DNA from: Pantanalinema sp.
GTDB taxonomy: Bacteria > Cyanobacteriota > Sericytochromatia > S15B-MN24 > UBA4093
DNA length: 64,000 bases
Direction of reading: 5' to 3'
Assembly: GCA_036704125.1 (NCBI GenBank)
Contig: DATNQI010000050.1
Location: 1 to 64,000 of the forward strand
Of this stretch, positions 1-9,143 are shown piece by piece. The number at the start of each line of letters is the position of its first letter. The first letter of the stretch is position 1. The translations under genes and the position numbers were made by a program. The notes beneath the pieces are model-generated. The model was not told the origin of the DNA, ran no database searches, and saw only the letters and a list, made by a program, of their open reading frames with translations.

Positions 1-1
1 C

Positions 2-121
2 AACATCCAGATGGAGATCGAGCTGATCACCCCCATCGCGATCGAGGAAGGCATGCGCTTCGCGATCCGCGAGGGCGGCCGCACCGTCGGCGCTGGCGTC
101 GTCGCCAGCATCATGGCCTAG
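2..121 (+). CDS. tuf: Elongation factor Tu, C-terminal end (partial)
   Basis: Only the last 39 codons are inside the window; the gene begins upstream. The visible tail has the domain 3 pattern of EF-Tu: a hydrophobic [20 protein letters not shown]-type strand, then [10 protein letters not shown] and a short end before TAG. EF-Tu delivers aminoacyl-tRNA to the ribosome as a GTP complex. A strong intrinsic terminator follows 27 bases after the stop, so this is the end of its transcription unit. Identification rests on a short but very conserved segment. Confidence 0.93.
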   Translation, partial: NIQMEIELITPIAIEEGMRFAIREGGRTVGAGVVASIMA

Positions 122-147
122 ACGCCGGATTCTCGAAATCCAGCCGC

Positions 148-190
148 AGAGGGGAGCCGCAAGGCTCCCCTCTCGCTTTGCGCGTTTTTG
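148..190 (+). terminator. Intrinsic terminator after tuf
   Basis: An 11-bp perfect stem (148-158 with 163-173) closes on a GCAA tetraloop and is followed after a short GC stretch by a T run at 185-189. It separates tuf from the adenosine deaminase-like gene. Confidence 0.85.
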
Positions 191-284
191 GGGCGGCGAC
201 TTCCTTTTGACGACCAATCACGCTATTATCGTCTGTTAACCGGGCTCCACACAGGCGAGGCTCGGTGAAGGAAAGGAAGAACCC

Positions 285-1313
285 ATGTCCGACTACGCCC
301 GGCGCCTCCCCAAGGCCGAACTTCACGTCCACCTCGAGGGCGCCATCCGCCCCGAGACCCTCCTCACGCTCGCCGAGCGCCACCGGATCGCCCTGCCCGC
401 TCACGACCTCGAAGGGGTCCGGGACTTCTACCGCTTCCGCGACTTCCTCCACTTCATCGACGTCTACACCACCATCTGCAGGTGCCTCCGGACGCCCGAA
501 GACTTCTACCTGGTCACCAAGGAGTTCCTCGCCTATCAGGCGAGCCTGAACGTCAAGTACTGCGAGACCTTCTTCGCGCCCGGCCACTTCATCAAGCAGG
601 ATGCGGACCTCGGGGCGATTGTGGACGCCATCACCCAGGCACGCAAGGAGGCCGCTCGCGATCTGGGCGTGCGCATGGAGCTCATCGCCGACATCTCGCG
701 CGAGATGGGGGCCGAGTTCGGCGTGCGGATCGCCAAGGAGATGGTCCGCATCAAGGATCGCGGCGTCCTGGGGATCGGGATCGGCGGGGCCGAGGCCGAG
801 TTCCCGGCCGAGTGGTTCGAGGAGGCCTTCCGCCTCGGTCGCGAGGCGGGGATGCCCGTGGTGGCCCACGCCGGCGAGGCCGATGGCCCCAAGAGCGTCT
901 GGAGCGCCCTCAACGTCCTCAAGGCCCAGCGCATCGGTCACGGCGTGCGCTCCATCGAGGATCCCGCCCTCATCGCCCACCTGCGCGACCACCAGATCCC
1001 CCTCGAGGTCTGCCCCACGAGCAACACCTGCATCGGTATCTACCCCGACTACGCGGCGCATCCCCTGCGCAAGCTGGTCGAGGCGGGCTGCATGGTGACC
1101 CTCAACTCGGACGATCCTCCCATGTTCGAGACCGACCTGGTCCGCGAGTACGACGTGGCCATCACCGAGTTCGGCCTGTCGCGCGACCAGATCGAGCAGA
1201 TCGTCCTCAACGGCATCCGCGCCTCGTTCCTGAGCGACGCTGAGAAGAAGGTCTACCTGGCGAGCTTCGAGGCGGAGCTGGCCACGCTGCGGGCCGAGCC
1301 GCTGAGCGTCTAA
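285..1313 (+). CDS. Adenosine deaminase family protein
   Basis: A 342-residue metal-dependent amidohydrolase. The zinc ligand pair HVH (His14, His16) lies in KAELHVHLEG at the N terminus. The HAGE motif (His195, Glu198) supplies another ligand and the catalytic glutamate, His219 (GHG) is the usual catalytic histidine, and Asp276-Asp277 in NSDDPP matches the conserved acidic pair. The family converts adenosine to inosine in purine salvage, but related members act on adenine or aminodeoxyfutalosine; NSDDPP in place of the classical TDDP-type context keeps the substrate open. The start is chosen for the GGAAAGGAAG ribosome-binding site just upstream. It stands at the head of a run of same-strand genes, 9 bases before the complex I-like cluster, with no obvious functional link. 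Confidence 0.85.
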   Translation: MSDYARRLPKAELHVHLEGAIRPETLLTLAERHRIALPAHDLEGVRDFYRFRDFLHFIDVYTTICRCLRTPEDFYLVTKEFLAYQASLNVKYCETFFAPGHFIKQDADLGAIVDAITQARKEAARDLGVRMELIADISREMGAEFGVRIAKEMVRIKDRGVLGIGIGGAEAEFPAEWFEEAFRLGREAGMPVVAHAGEADGPKSVWSALNVLKAQRIGHGVRSIEDPALIAHLRDHQIPLEVCPTSNTCIGIYPDYAAHPLRKLVEAGCMVTLNSDDPPMFETDLVREYDVAITEFGLSRDQIEQIVLNGIRASFLSDAEKKVYLASFEAELATLRAEPLSV

Positions 1314-1322
1314 GAGCGCCCC

Positions 1323-1991
1323 TTGCCGAGCGCCGCCATGTTCCTGTTCGCCCTGGCGTCCGTCACCGGGGCGCTCGGCGTCACCTTCGCGCCGGGCACG
1401 GTCATCGCCGCCGCTGCGCTCATGGGAATGGTGGCGGCGAACGCCGCGCTGTTCTGGTCGTTCCAGGCCCCGGGCCTCGCGGCCGCACAGCTCTTGGCTT
1501 ACGGCTCCTCGGTTGCGCTCGTCTTCCACGTGGCCTACTGGCGAAGTCAGGCCCGTGCGAGCGAGAAGGCTCATGACCGGCGGCGCTACTGGGCCGCGCT
1601 GGTCATGGTCCTCTGCTTCATCTTGATCCTGCGCGTGCTGGGGGCCTCGGCGTGGGGAAGCGCGCTCTTCGCCATGCCCGTCTCCTTCTCCCTGGCGCAC
1701 GCCCTGGCTTCGGCGGCGGCCCTGCTCGCGCTCGGTCTCTTCGGGGCGATGACGCAGCGCGACGGGATCCGTATCGGGCTGTCGCTGCAGGTGGCGCTGA
1801 ACGCCGTCTTGCTAAATCTGGCGGCCTTTGGCCACTACCTTCATCCCCATGCCACGGGGGGCGTCGGCTTCACCATCGCGGCCATGGCCGTCGGCGCGGC
1901 ACAGGCCCTGGTCGGCATGGGGCTCTTGCGCAGGCTCTTCGTCCGGTGCGACACCATGGACCTCGAGGCGTTCGATGAGGTGAGGGGGTAG
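1323..1991 (+). CDS. Fused NuoJ-NuoK-like membrane subunit
   Basis: A 222-residue, strongly hydrophobic protein starting with TTG. Residues about 5-75 resemble NuoJ (FALASVTGALGV, then LAAAQLLAYGSSVALVF, the NuoJ quinone-module helices). Residues about 140-222 resemble NuoK: the RRN-type loop, LQVALNAVLLNLAAFG matching the NuoK glutamate helix region, and a tail MDLEAFDEVRG close to the typical VDELNELKG ending. In NuoK the helix normally carries a conserved glutamate (LELMLNAVNLN); here the equivalent is LQVALNAVLLN, so the glutamate is a glutamine. NuoJ and NuoK normally are separate genes in that order, so fusion is plausible. The product should sit in the cytoplasmic membrane. The next gene starts 2 bases later. 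Assignment is by eye; a divergent unrelated membrane protein is less likely given the neighbours. Confidence 0.6.
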   Translation: MPSAAMFLFALASVTGALGVTFAPGTVIAAAALMGMVAANAALFWSFQAPGLAAAQLLAYGSSVALVFHVAYWRSQARASEKAHDRRRYWAALVMVLCFILILRVLGASAWGSALFAMPVSFSLAHALASAAALLALGLFGAMTQRDGIRIGLSLQVALNAVLLNLAAFGHYLHPHATGGVGFTIAAMAVGAAQALVGMGLLRRLFVRCDTMDLEAFDEVRG

Positions 1992-1993
1992 CC

Positions 1994-2260
1994 ATGGCCC
2001 AGCCCTTGAATCAAAAGTTTACCTTGGCCTTCGAGCGGGTCGATCGCGACTGGCTCGGCGGCGCCTACGCGGCCCTCGCCCTGGCGATCGTCGGCCTCGC
2101 AGAGGCGATCAGGCTTTGCGATCGCGGCAAGGTTCAGACCGGCCTGCTGCTCTCGCTTGCCTGCGTCGTGGGCTTCGGGATCTGGTACATCCTGCGGGTC
2201 CCCGACTCGATCGTGGCTCTCTTCCGGTCCCTGGGGGCCTTGCTGGGCCACCGGGGCTAG
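1994..2260 (+). CDS. Small membrane protein resembling the C-terminal end of NuoL
   Basis: An 88-residue protein with two hydrophobic segments (about 25-40 and 47-68). The stretch around VDRDWLGGAYAALAL, then GLAEAIRLCDRGKVQTGLLL, follows the pattern at the end of many NuoL proteins (D-R-x-x-x-D-G ... G ... R-x-x-Q-T-G-x-V-Q-x-Y). It occupies the place of nuoL between a NuoJ-K-like gene and a NuoM-like gene, but the roughly 550 residues that would form the NuoL ion channel are absent. I read it as a reduced NuoL reduced to its last helix region, kept open and tightly packed in the operon, so probably expressed. It could instead be an unrelated two-helix protein. Confidence 0.45.
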   Translation: MAQPLNQKFTLAFERVDRDWLGGAYAALALAIVGLAEAIRLCDRGKVQTGLLLSLACVVGFGIWYILRVPDSIVALFRSLGALLGHRG

Positions 2261-2276
2261 AAAGCGGTTCCGACTC

Positions 2277-3437
2277 ATGCCTTCACTGTTGCCCGTCGTG
2301 CTGCTGTTGCCCCTCATCGGGGCCGGGGCGATCGCCATGCTTTCCTCCGTGCGCCGCGATTGGCTCGCCGTGGGGGTGACGGCCCTCGCCCTGCTGCTCG
2401 CGCTCGCCGTGGCCCTGCCGTTCGATCCGCGCGGGGGCTGGCAGTCCCATGTTCTGCTCGATTGGTTTCCCTCGATCGGGATCGCCTATCGCCTCGGCCT
2501 CGATGGCCTCGGACTTCACTTCGTGGTGCTGACCTTCCTCCTTGGCTTCGCCGCCTCGGTTGCGGCCTGGCGCGCCAAGGTGAACGACCGGCTGACGCTC
2601 GTCGCGCTTCTGCTGGTCCAGGCCGGGGCCGGCCTGGCCTTCGCCTCGCGGGATCTCTTCTTGTTTCTCGCCGGCTGGCAGGTGGCCCTCGGCGCCGTGA
2701 CGATGATCCTGGCGCGTCATGTGGCGGGCGGGACCGCGAGCAAGTTTCGCCTGTTCACGGGGGTCTCGTCCGCCCTGGTTCTCGCTTCGCTGCTCGTGCT
2801 GTACTTGCTGAACGGGACGAACGCCGACGTGGTGCTGCTGCATCAGAACCACCCTGCGGCGGTGGCGCCACTGGAGATGCAACGCCTCATCTTCGGAGTG
2901 CTGGCCGCCGGGTTCGCGGTGCAGATGCCCCTCGCGCCCTGGCATCCCTGGCTGCTCGACGCGCTCGAGGAGCTGCCCGCGCCGGTGGCCGCTTTGCTCG
3001 CGGGCGCCGTCGCTCCGCTCGGCGTCTTCGGCCTGATCCGCTACGGCCTGGCCGTCATGCCGGGACCCGCCCAGGACCTCGCGCCGGCGCTCGTGTTCCT
3101 GGGGCTGGTTTCGGTGGTCTACGGCCTCTGGGGGGCGCTGGCCCCGTCGTATCGCCGAAGAGTCGCCTGCGTCGCGGTGGCGAGCGCCGGCGCGACGGTG
3201 TCTGCTCTGGGCGCGTTCCAGGTCGTCACCATCCACGCGGCGCTCTTGCTGCTCGCCATCACCGGCATCGGCCTTCCCGCCTGGATCCTCGCGGCCGACG
3301 CCTGGCCTCGGCTCGCTTCGGATCGAAGGAAGTGGCTCGTCGCAGGAGCCGTCCTGGTGGTGATCCTCTGGCCGCTTGCGACCGCGGGGATCCTGGCGGG
3401 CTTCGCTGCGGGCTTCGCGCCGCTCGTCGGTCTGTAG
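2277..3437 (+). CDS. NuoM-like antiporter subunit, shortened and lacking key charged residues
   Basis: A 386-residue polytopic membrane protein (about 10-11 helices; NuoM is usually near 500). It keeps the NuoM outline: YRLGLDGLGLHF near residue 75, GFAVQMPLAPWHPWLLDA and the following LLAGAVAPLGVFGLIR. In canonical NuoM these carry the transmembrane glutamate (FFxE), the lysine of FAVKMP and the lysine of ILLK. Here the positions read GWQ, FAVQMP and AVAP: Gln, Gln and Pro. Proton translocation by the usual mechanism is therefore doubtful. The ATG at 2277 is chosen because it fits the membrane N terminus; the frame stays open upstream inside the previous gene. It is followed 3 bases later by the NuoN-like gene. 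Confidence 0.65.
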   Translation: MPSLLPVVLLLPLIGAGAIAMLSSVRRDWLAVGVTALALLLALAVALPFDPRGGWQSHVLLDWFPSIGIAYRLGLDGLGLHFVVLTFLLGFAASVAAWRAKVNDRLTLVALLLVQAGAGLAFASRDLFLFLAGWQVALGAVTMILARHVAGGTASKFRLFTGVSSALVLASLLVLYLLNGTNADVVLLHQNHPAAVAPLEMQRLIFGVLAAGFAVQMPLAPWHPWLLDALEELPAPVAALLAGAVAPLGVFGLIRYGLAVMPGPAQDLAPALVFLGLVSVVYGLWGALAPSYRRRVACVAVASAGATVSALGAFQVVTIHAALLLLAITGIGLPAWILAADAWPRLASDRRKWLVAGAVLVVILWPLATAGILAGFAAGFAPLVGL

Positions 3438-3440
3438 GGG

Positions 3441-4928
3441 GTGAAAGTGATCGATCTTCGCTTGCTGTTGCCCGATGCCCTGGTGCTGGTCCTGCTGCTG
3501 GGCGCCCTTGTCGCCTGGCGCTTGCCTGCTGCCAGGACCCGGGTGGGCCTGGTCGTGAGCTATGGCCTGGTCGCCGCCGCGGGCGTCCAGCTCGGGACCC
3601 TGCTCGTCGAGCCGGGCGGGGCGAGCAGCCTCGGCACCATGGTTTCGCTGGATGCCTTCGCGGGTTTCTCGCGGCTGCTGATCCTGGTCTCGGGTGCCGC
3701 GGTCTCGGCCCTCGCGGGGGATCACCTCCGGGCCCACCCCGCGCGCGCTCGCTTCTACACCTGGCTGCTGCTCGCCACTTCGGGGGCCATGCTCCTGCCG
3801 GCGGCGGCGGACTGGGCCGTGGTCGCCCTCGCCCTGGAGGCCATGGCCATCGGCGCCTCGCTGCTGATCGGCTGGGATCGCGCTGCCGAGGGCGCCCCCC
3901 AAAGCCGGCTGCGCGCCGAGGCCGCCTTCAAGTCCTACCTGCCGAGCGCGGTGGCGACGATCCTGCTGCTGTTCGGCGCCTCGTGGCTCTTCGGCTTGAC
4001 CGGGACCACCGCCCTGGCCGAGACGGGGAGCAAGCTGTTCGATCTCGGAACCACGACCCATGCCCCGATGCTGCTCGCGGTGGTCCTGGTGCTCGGCGGC
4101 GCGAGCTGCAAGGCCCTGCTCGTGCCCTTCCAGGCCTGGGCGATGGACGTGGCCGAGGGGGGCGCCCCGGTGGCCCTGGCCTTCGTCCTCACGGCTCCGG
4201 TGGTCGCGGCCTTCGCCTTCCTGGCTCGCCTGCTGCCCGGCGCCCTGATGATGGCGCGCGACTTGTGGGCGCCTGCCCTGCTGCTGATGGGCGTGGCCTC
4301 CATGGTGCTGGGGAGCCTGCTTGCGATCGCGCAGTCCCGCCTGACGCGCATGGTGGCCGCGGCCGCGATCGCCCAGGCGGGTTTCCTCGCCCTGGCGCTG
4401 GTCGCCTGCGCCCACCCCGACGCCGCAGTGGAGGCCAGGGCGGCCCTGCTCGTCGCGCTCGGCGCCTACGTCGCCTCGACCCTGGGGGCCTGCGCTGCGA
4501 TCGCCTCGATCGCCGAGGGAACGGGCCAGACCGAACTCGGTGCCTATCGGGGCCTGGCGCGCCGCCACCCCTGGCTCGTGGGGGCGCTCGCCGCCTCGCT
4601 GCTGGGTCTCTCGGGCCTGCCGCCCTTCGCCGGCTTCTGGGGCAAGATCCTCGTCTTCAAGGCCGTGATCGGCTACGCGATCGCCTCGCAGGCCTACGGG
4701 CTGGTCTGGTGGGTGGTCTTCGCGGCCCTCCAGATGGCCCTCTCGGCGTATTATTACATGCGCGCCCCGCGCCTCTCGCTTGCGAGCTATGATCCGACGC
4801 TGCCCCCCTTCGAGGTCTCGAGCGGCGCGATCGCGGTCGCGGCCGCGGCCGTTCTCGCCCTCGTCCTTCCCTTCGTTGCGCCCGACGCCCTCTGGCAACT
4901 CGCCACCAAGGCCGTGGCCGGCCTTTGA
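3441..4928 (+). CDS. nuoN: NADH-quinone oxidoreductase subunit N-like protein
   Basis: A 495-residue integral membrane protein of normal NuoN length, GTG start at 3441. Recognisable NuoN blocks in order: the helix with the conserved glutamate (VALALEAMAIGASLL), RAEAAFKSYL followed by LLFGASWLFGLTGTT, SCKALLVPFQAW (the channel lysine retained), and GLSGLPPFAGFWGKILVFK with the distal lysine retained, then the SAYYYMR segment. The middle lysine (usually ATASK) is replaced by TAPV. So most, not all, of the proton path is conserved, unlike the NuoM-like neighbour. The hydrophilic arm and NuoA, B, C, D, E, F, G, H and I are not in this window. Confidence 0.82.
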   Translation: MKVIDLRLLLPDALVLVLLLGALVAWRLPAARTRVGLVVSYGLVAAAGVQLGTLLVEPGGASSLGTMVSLDAFAGFSRLLILVSGAAVSALAGDHLRAHPARARFYTWLLLATSGAMLLPAAADWAVVALALEAMAIGASLLIGWDRAAEGAPQSRLRAEAAFKSYLPSAVATILLLFGASWLFGLTGTTALAETGSKLFDLGTTTHAPMLLAVVLVLGGASCKALLVPFQAWAMDVAEGGAPVALAFVLTAPVVAAFAFLARLLPGALMMARDLWAPALLLMGVASMVLGSLLAIAQSRLTRMVAAAAIAQAGFLALALVACAHPDAAVEARAALLVALGAYVASTLGACAAIASIAEGTGQTELGAYRGLARRHPWLVGALAASLLGLSGLPPFAGFWGKILVFKAVIGYAIASQAYGLVWWVVFAALQMALSAYYYMRAPRLSLASYDPTLPPFEVSSGAIAVAAAAVLALVLPFVAPDALWQLATKAVAGL

Positions 4929-4942
4929 CCCAGGAGGTCCCC

Positions 4943-5230
4943 ATGATCACCCAGGAAACCGTCCATCACGTGGCCAAGCTCGCGCGCCTCGCGCTGGATC
5001 CCGCCGAGGAGGCGACGCTGACCGAGCAGCTGGGCGCCATCCTGGGCTACGTCGAGCAGCTCAAGGAGCTGGACACCACCGGCGTCGCCCCCACGGCGCA
5101 CCCCATTGCGCTGCGCAACGTGACCCGCGACGACGCCCTCAGGCCCAGCCTGACCCAGGCCGAGGTCCTCCAGAACGCCCCAGCCGCCGAGCAAGGCATG
5201 TTCCGCGTCCCCAAGATCCTGAGCGAGTAA
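4943..5230 (+). CDS. gatC: Aspartyl/glutamyl-tRNA amidotransferase subunit C
   Basis: A 95-residue protein of normal GatC length, with the N-terminal pattern ITQETVHHVAKLARLAL and the central LxxILxYVEQLKELDT(T)GV, followed by the LRxD(x)ALRPSL segment. GatC wraps around GatA in the GatCAB complex that converts Glu-tRNA(Gln) or Asp-tRNA(Asn) to the amide form. The ATG at 4943 is preceded by AGGAGGT at 4932-4938, which decides the start over an in-frame TTG 18 bases upstream. gatA and gatB are not next to it; the next gene is a flavoprotein 3 bases on. Confidence 0.93.
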   Translation: MITQETVHHVAKLARLALDPAEEATLTEQLGAILGYVEQLKELDTTGVAPTAHPIALRNVTRDDALRPSLTQAEVLQNAPAAEQGMFRVPKILSE

Positions 5231-5233
5231 GCC

Positions 5234-6526
5234 ATGGCCACTTCCGATCCGATCGTCGTGGTGGGAGCCGGCGGCGCCGGCATGATGGCGGCGATCGCCG
5301 CCGCGCGCGCCGGCGCCTCGGTCACCTTGCTCGAGAAGACCAAGCGCGTCGGCTACAAGATCGTCATCTCGGGCAAGGGGCGCTGCAACATCACCAACGC
5401 CGAGCCCAGCGTCAAGGAGCTGGTCCAGCATTACCCGGGGGGCGGCCGCTTCCTGTGGAGCCTGCTCTCGCGCTTCGACACCCAGGACGCGGTGCGCTTC
5501 TTCGAGGACCTGGGGGTCAAGACCAAGCGCGATCGCGGCGGCCGCATCTTCCCCGAGTCGGACAAATCCACCGACGTGGTGGAGGCCCTCCAGCGCGAGA
5601 TGGTCCGCTTAGGCGTCACCCTGAGGCTCGAGGCCCCCGCCAAGGAGATCAGGGTCGAGGACGGCCGGGTGACGGGGATCGAACTGCAATCGGGCGAGGT
5701 CGTCCCGGCGAGCGCTGTGATCGTCACGGTGGGGGGCCAGTCCTTCCCGGGCACCGGCTCGACCGGCGACGGCTACGCCATGGCGCGCGCGGTCGGCCAC
5801 CAGGTGGTCGATCCCTTCCCCGCGCTCGTGCCCCTCAAGGTCGCGGGCGTCAAGGAGCTCGCGGACCTCGAGCTGCGCAACGTCAAGGCGACGGTCGTCG
5901 CGGACGGCAAGCCTACGCTCGATCGCCAGGGCGAGATGCGCTTTGCTCACTTCGGCCTGACCGGGCCCATCATCCTGTACCTGAGCCGCCACGCGGTGCA
6001 GGCCCAGAAGCAGGGCAAGAAGGTCGAGATCCACCTCAACCTGAAGCCGGCGCTGAGCCGCGAGCAGCTCGACGCGGGCCTGCGCCGCGACTGGGAGGCG
6101 GCCCCGAGGGCGACGGTTGGCGAGGCCATGAAGGAGCGCCTGCCCGAGCGCCTCATTCCCTTCTTCCTCGCCGCGGCGGGGGTGGATGCGGCCAGGCGCG
6201 TCTCGGAAGTGACGCGCCAGGAGCGCAACCGGATCCTCGACACCTTCCAGCGCTGGGCCTTCCCCGTGATCTGCCCGCTGTCCAAGGAGGTGGCCGAGGT
6301 CACCGCCGGCGGGGTCGAGCTCAAGCAGGTCGACGGCAAGACCATGGAGTCCAAGCTGGTGAAGGGCCTGTACTGGGCCGGCGAGGTCCTGGACGTTGAC
6401 GGCTACATCGGGGGCTACAACCTCCAGGCCGCCTGGTCCACGGGGTGGGCGGCGGGCCTCGGGGCCGCACGGCAGGTCCTTTCCCCCGAGGACCCCGAGC
6501 GGGTGCTGATCAGCGTCACCCGCTAG
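5234..6526 (+). CDS. HI0933/YhiN-family FAD-dependent oxidoreductase
   Basis: A 430-residue flavoprotein. The N-terminal dinucleotide-binding motif is GAGGAG (11-16), followed by the acidic end of the second strand (LLEK). The family signature GKGRCNITNA lies at 47-56 and the C-terminal FAD-contact region AGEVLDVDGYIGGYNLQ at about 383-399 is intact. This is the BaiN/YhiN-like group; most members have no established reaction, although one clostridial member was linked to bile acid reduction. It is tightly coupled to gatC (3 bases) and may be translated together with it, but I see no functional connection. Confidence 0.9.
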   Translation: MATSDPIVVVGAGGAGMMAAIAAARAGASVTLLEKTKRVGYKIVISGKGRCNITNAEPSVKELVQHYPGGGRFLWSLLSRFDTQDAVRFFEDLGVKTKRDRGGRIFPESDKSTDVVEALQREMVRLGVTLRLEAPAKEIRVEDGRVTGIELQSGEVVPASAVIVTVGGQSFPGTGSTGDGYAMARAVGHQVVDPFPALVPLKVAGVKELADLELRNVKATVVADGKPTLDRQGEMRFAHFGLTGPIILYLSRHAVQAQKQGKKVEIHLNLKPALSREQLDAGLRRDWEAAPRATVGEAMKERLPERLIPFFLAAAGVDAARRVSEVTRQERNRILDTFQRWAFPVICPLSKEVAEVTAGGVELKQVDGKTMESKLVKGLYWAGEVLDVDGYIGGYNLQAAWSTGWAAGLGAARQVLSPEDPERVLISVTR

Positions 6527-6539
6527 TCCACGCACGCGC

Positions 6540-7241
6540 CTACTCTTCCTCGTGCTTCGGCCGGCGGCTACCCATGGCCGAGGGCAGGCCCGGCTGCTCG
6601 GCCTGCCAGAGGACCTCGTTATCGGCGTCGGGCCCCGGGATCTCGGGAGTCGTCTCGTGCCCAGCGTCGACGATGTCCCAGGGCATGCTGGCCGCGAAGA
6701 TTCCCGTCTTGATCGGCATCTCGGCGCCGACGGTCTCACGCTCATGAGGCAGGTGGACCTCCTGCACGGCATGCGCCCTGGCCTTGCGGCCGAAGGGGGG
6801 ATGCCGCATGCGATCGCTGCGCGAGCTCAACCCGGGGAAGGGCACGTCGAGCGGCGAGGGCTCCCAGGCCCCCACCGGCTCCTGGTGCCTGAAGAGTGCC
6901 TCGTAGCGGCGCTCGACGTCCGCGCCGAGCGTAGGCGGCACGTAGGAGGGCCGCGCATGCAGCTCCTCGCGCGACAGCTTGAAGACCCTGGCGACGCCGA
7001 GGTCCTCGTCCAGGTCCAGCGCCGCGACCTCGACCAGGACGTGGCGGCCGTCGCCGAGCCGGATGCCGGCCAGGCAGATCGCGTTCGTGTCGGTGTCCAC
7101 CACCACGTCCACCACGATGCCGCACGGCCGATCCTCGCGGTCGTGGACCGCCCACCCCACGAGGTCCGGCGACCCCGGGGCCAACACGTAATCCGGAAGC
7201 TCGCGCATCGCCTTCAGCGCCATTGCCCGCCTCGCTTTCAC
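6540..7241 (-). CDS. PRC-barrel domain protein
   Basis: A 233-residue soluble protein. Residues about 12-95 form a PRC-barrel-like beta domain (GWAVHDREDRPCGIVVDVVVDTDTN, then HVLVEVAALDLD), a fold found in photosynthetic reaction centre H subunits, RimM and many small bacterial proteins. The C-terminal 130 residues are polar, proline-rich and low in predicted structure, ending in a charged KHEEE tail. Three methionines near the start (positions 1, 7 and 11) could each initiate; the first is given. It converges on the flavoprotein gene with only 13 bases between the stops. Role unknown. Confidence 0.7.
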   Translation of the reverse strand: MKARRAMALKAMRELPDYVLAPGSPDLVGWAVHDREDRPCGIVVDVVVDTDTNAICLAGIRLGDGRHVLVEVAALDLDEDLGVARVFKLSREELHARPSYVPPTLGADVERRYEALFRHQEPVGAWEPSPLDVPFPGLSSRSDRMRHPPFGRKARAHAVQEVHLPHERETVGAEMPIKTGIFAASMPWDIVDAGHETTPEIPGPDADNEVLWQAEQPGLPSAMGSRRPKHEEE

Positions 7242-7440
7242 GCGCGTGGCCCAAGGGCGTCGCTGGCGCCGATGGGTCGCCCTGCTTCAGTGTGGCAACA
7301 CTCTAAGGGCGGCATCTCCGAGCGTCAACGGCCGGACGATCCCCGCGCCGGCTTTCATGAGCCCTGCTTGCATCTTTGGGGCCTTCCCGGCAAAATGGGA
7401 GTCTTATCGGTGTAATAGGTCAGAGCGAAGACGAGGTTAA

Positions 7441-9048
<1,608 letters not shown>

Positions 9049-9063
9049 GCGGACGCAAGACCC

Positions 9064-9088
9064 GCGCGCGGCACCCCGTGCCGCGCGC
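9064..9088 (+). other. Hairpin between eno and pyk
   Basis: A perfect 11-bp inverted repeat (9064-9074 with 9078-9088) closes on a CCC triloop. It has no T tract, so it looks less like a terminator than an mRNA-stabilising or attenuating stem; it lies 55 bases before the pyk start codon. Confidence 0.5.
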
Positions 9089-9143
9089 GCAAACCACGAA
9101 CGGCTCGCCGCATCGCGCGCGCGACCTTCGCGATAGGAAGCAA

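Noticed and set aside
2283-4898. Long open frame (about 870 codons) on the minus strand across the nuo-like genes
   Set aside because: It is a shadow of high GC coding on the plus strand. The translation is rich in R, G, Q, E, D and H and has no family pattern, and the plus strand reads as clear membrane proteins.
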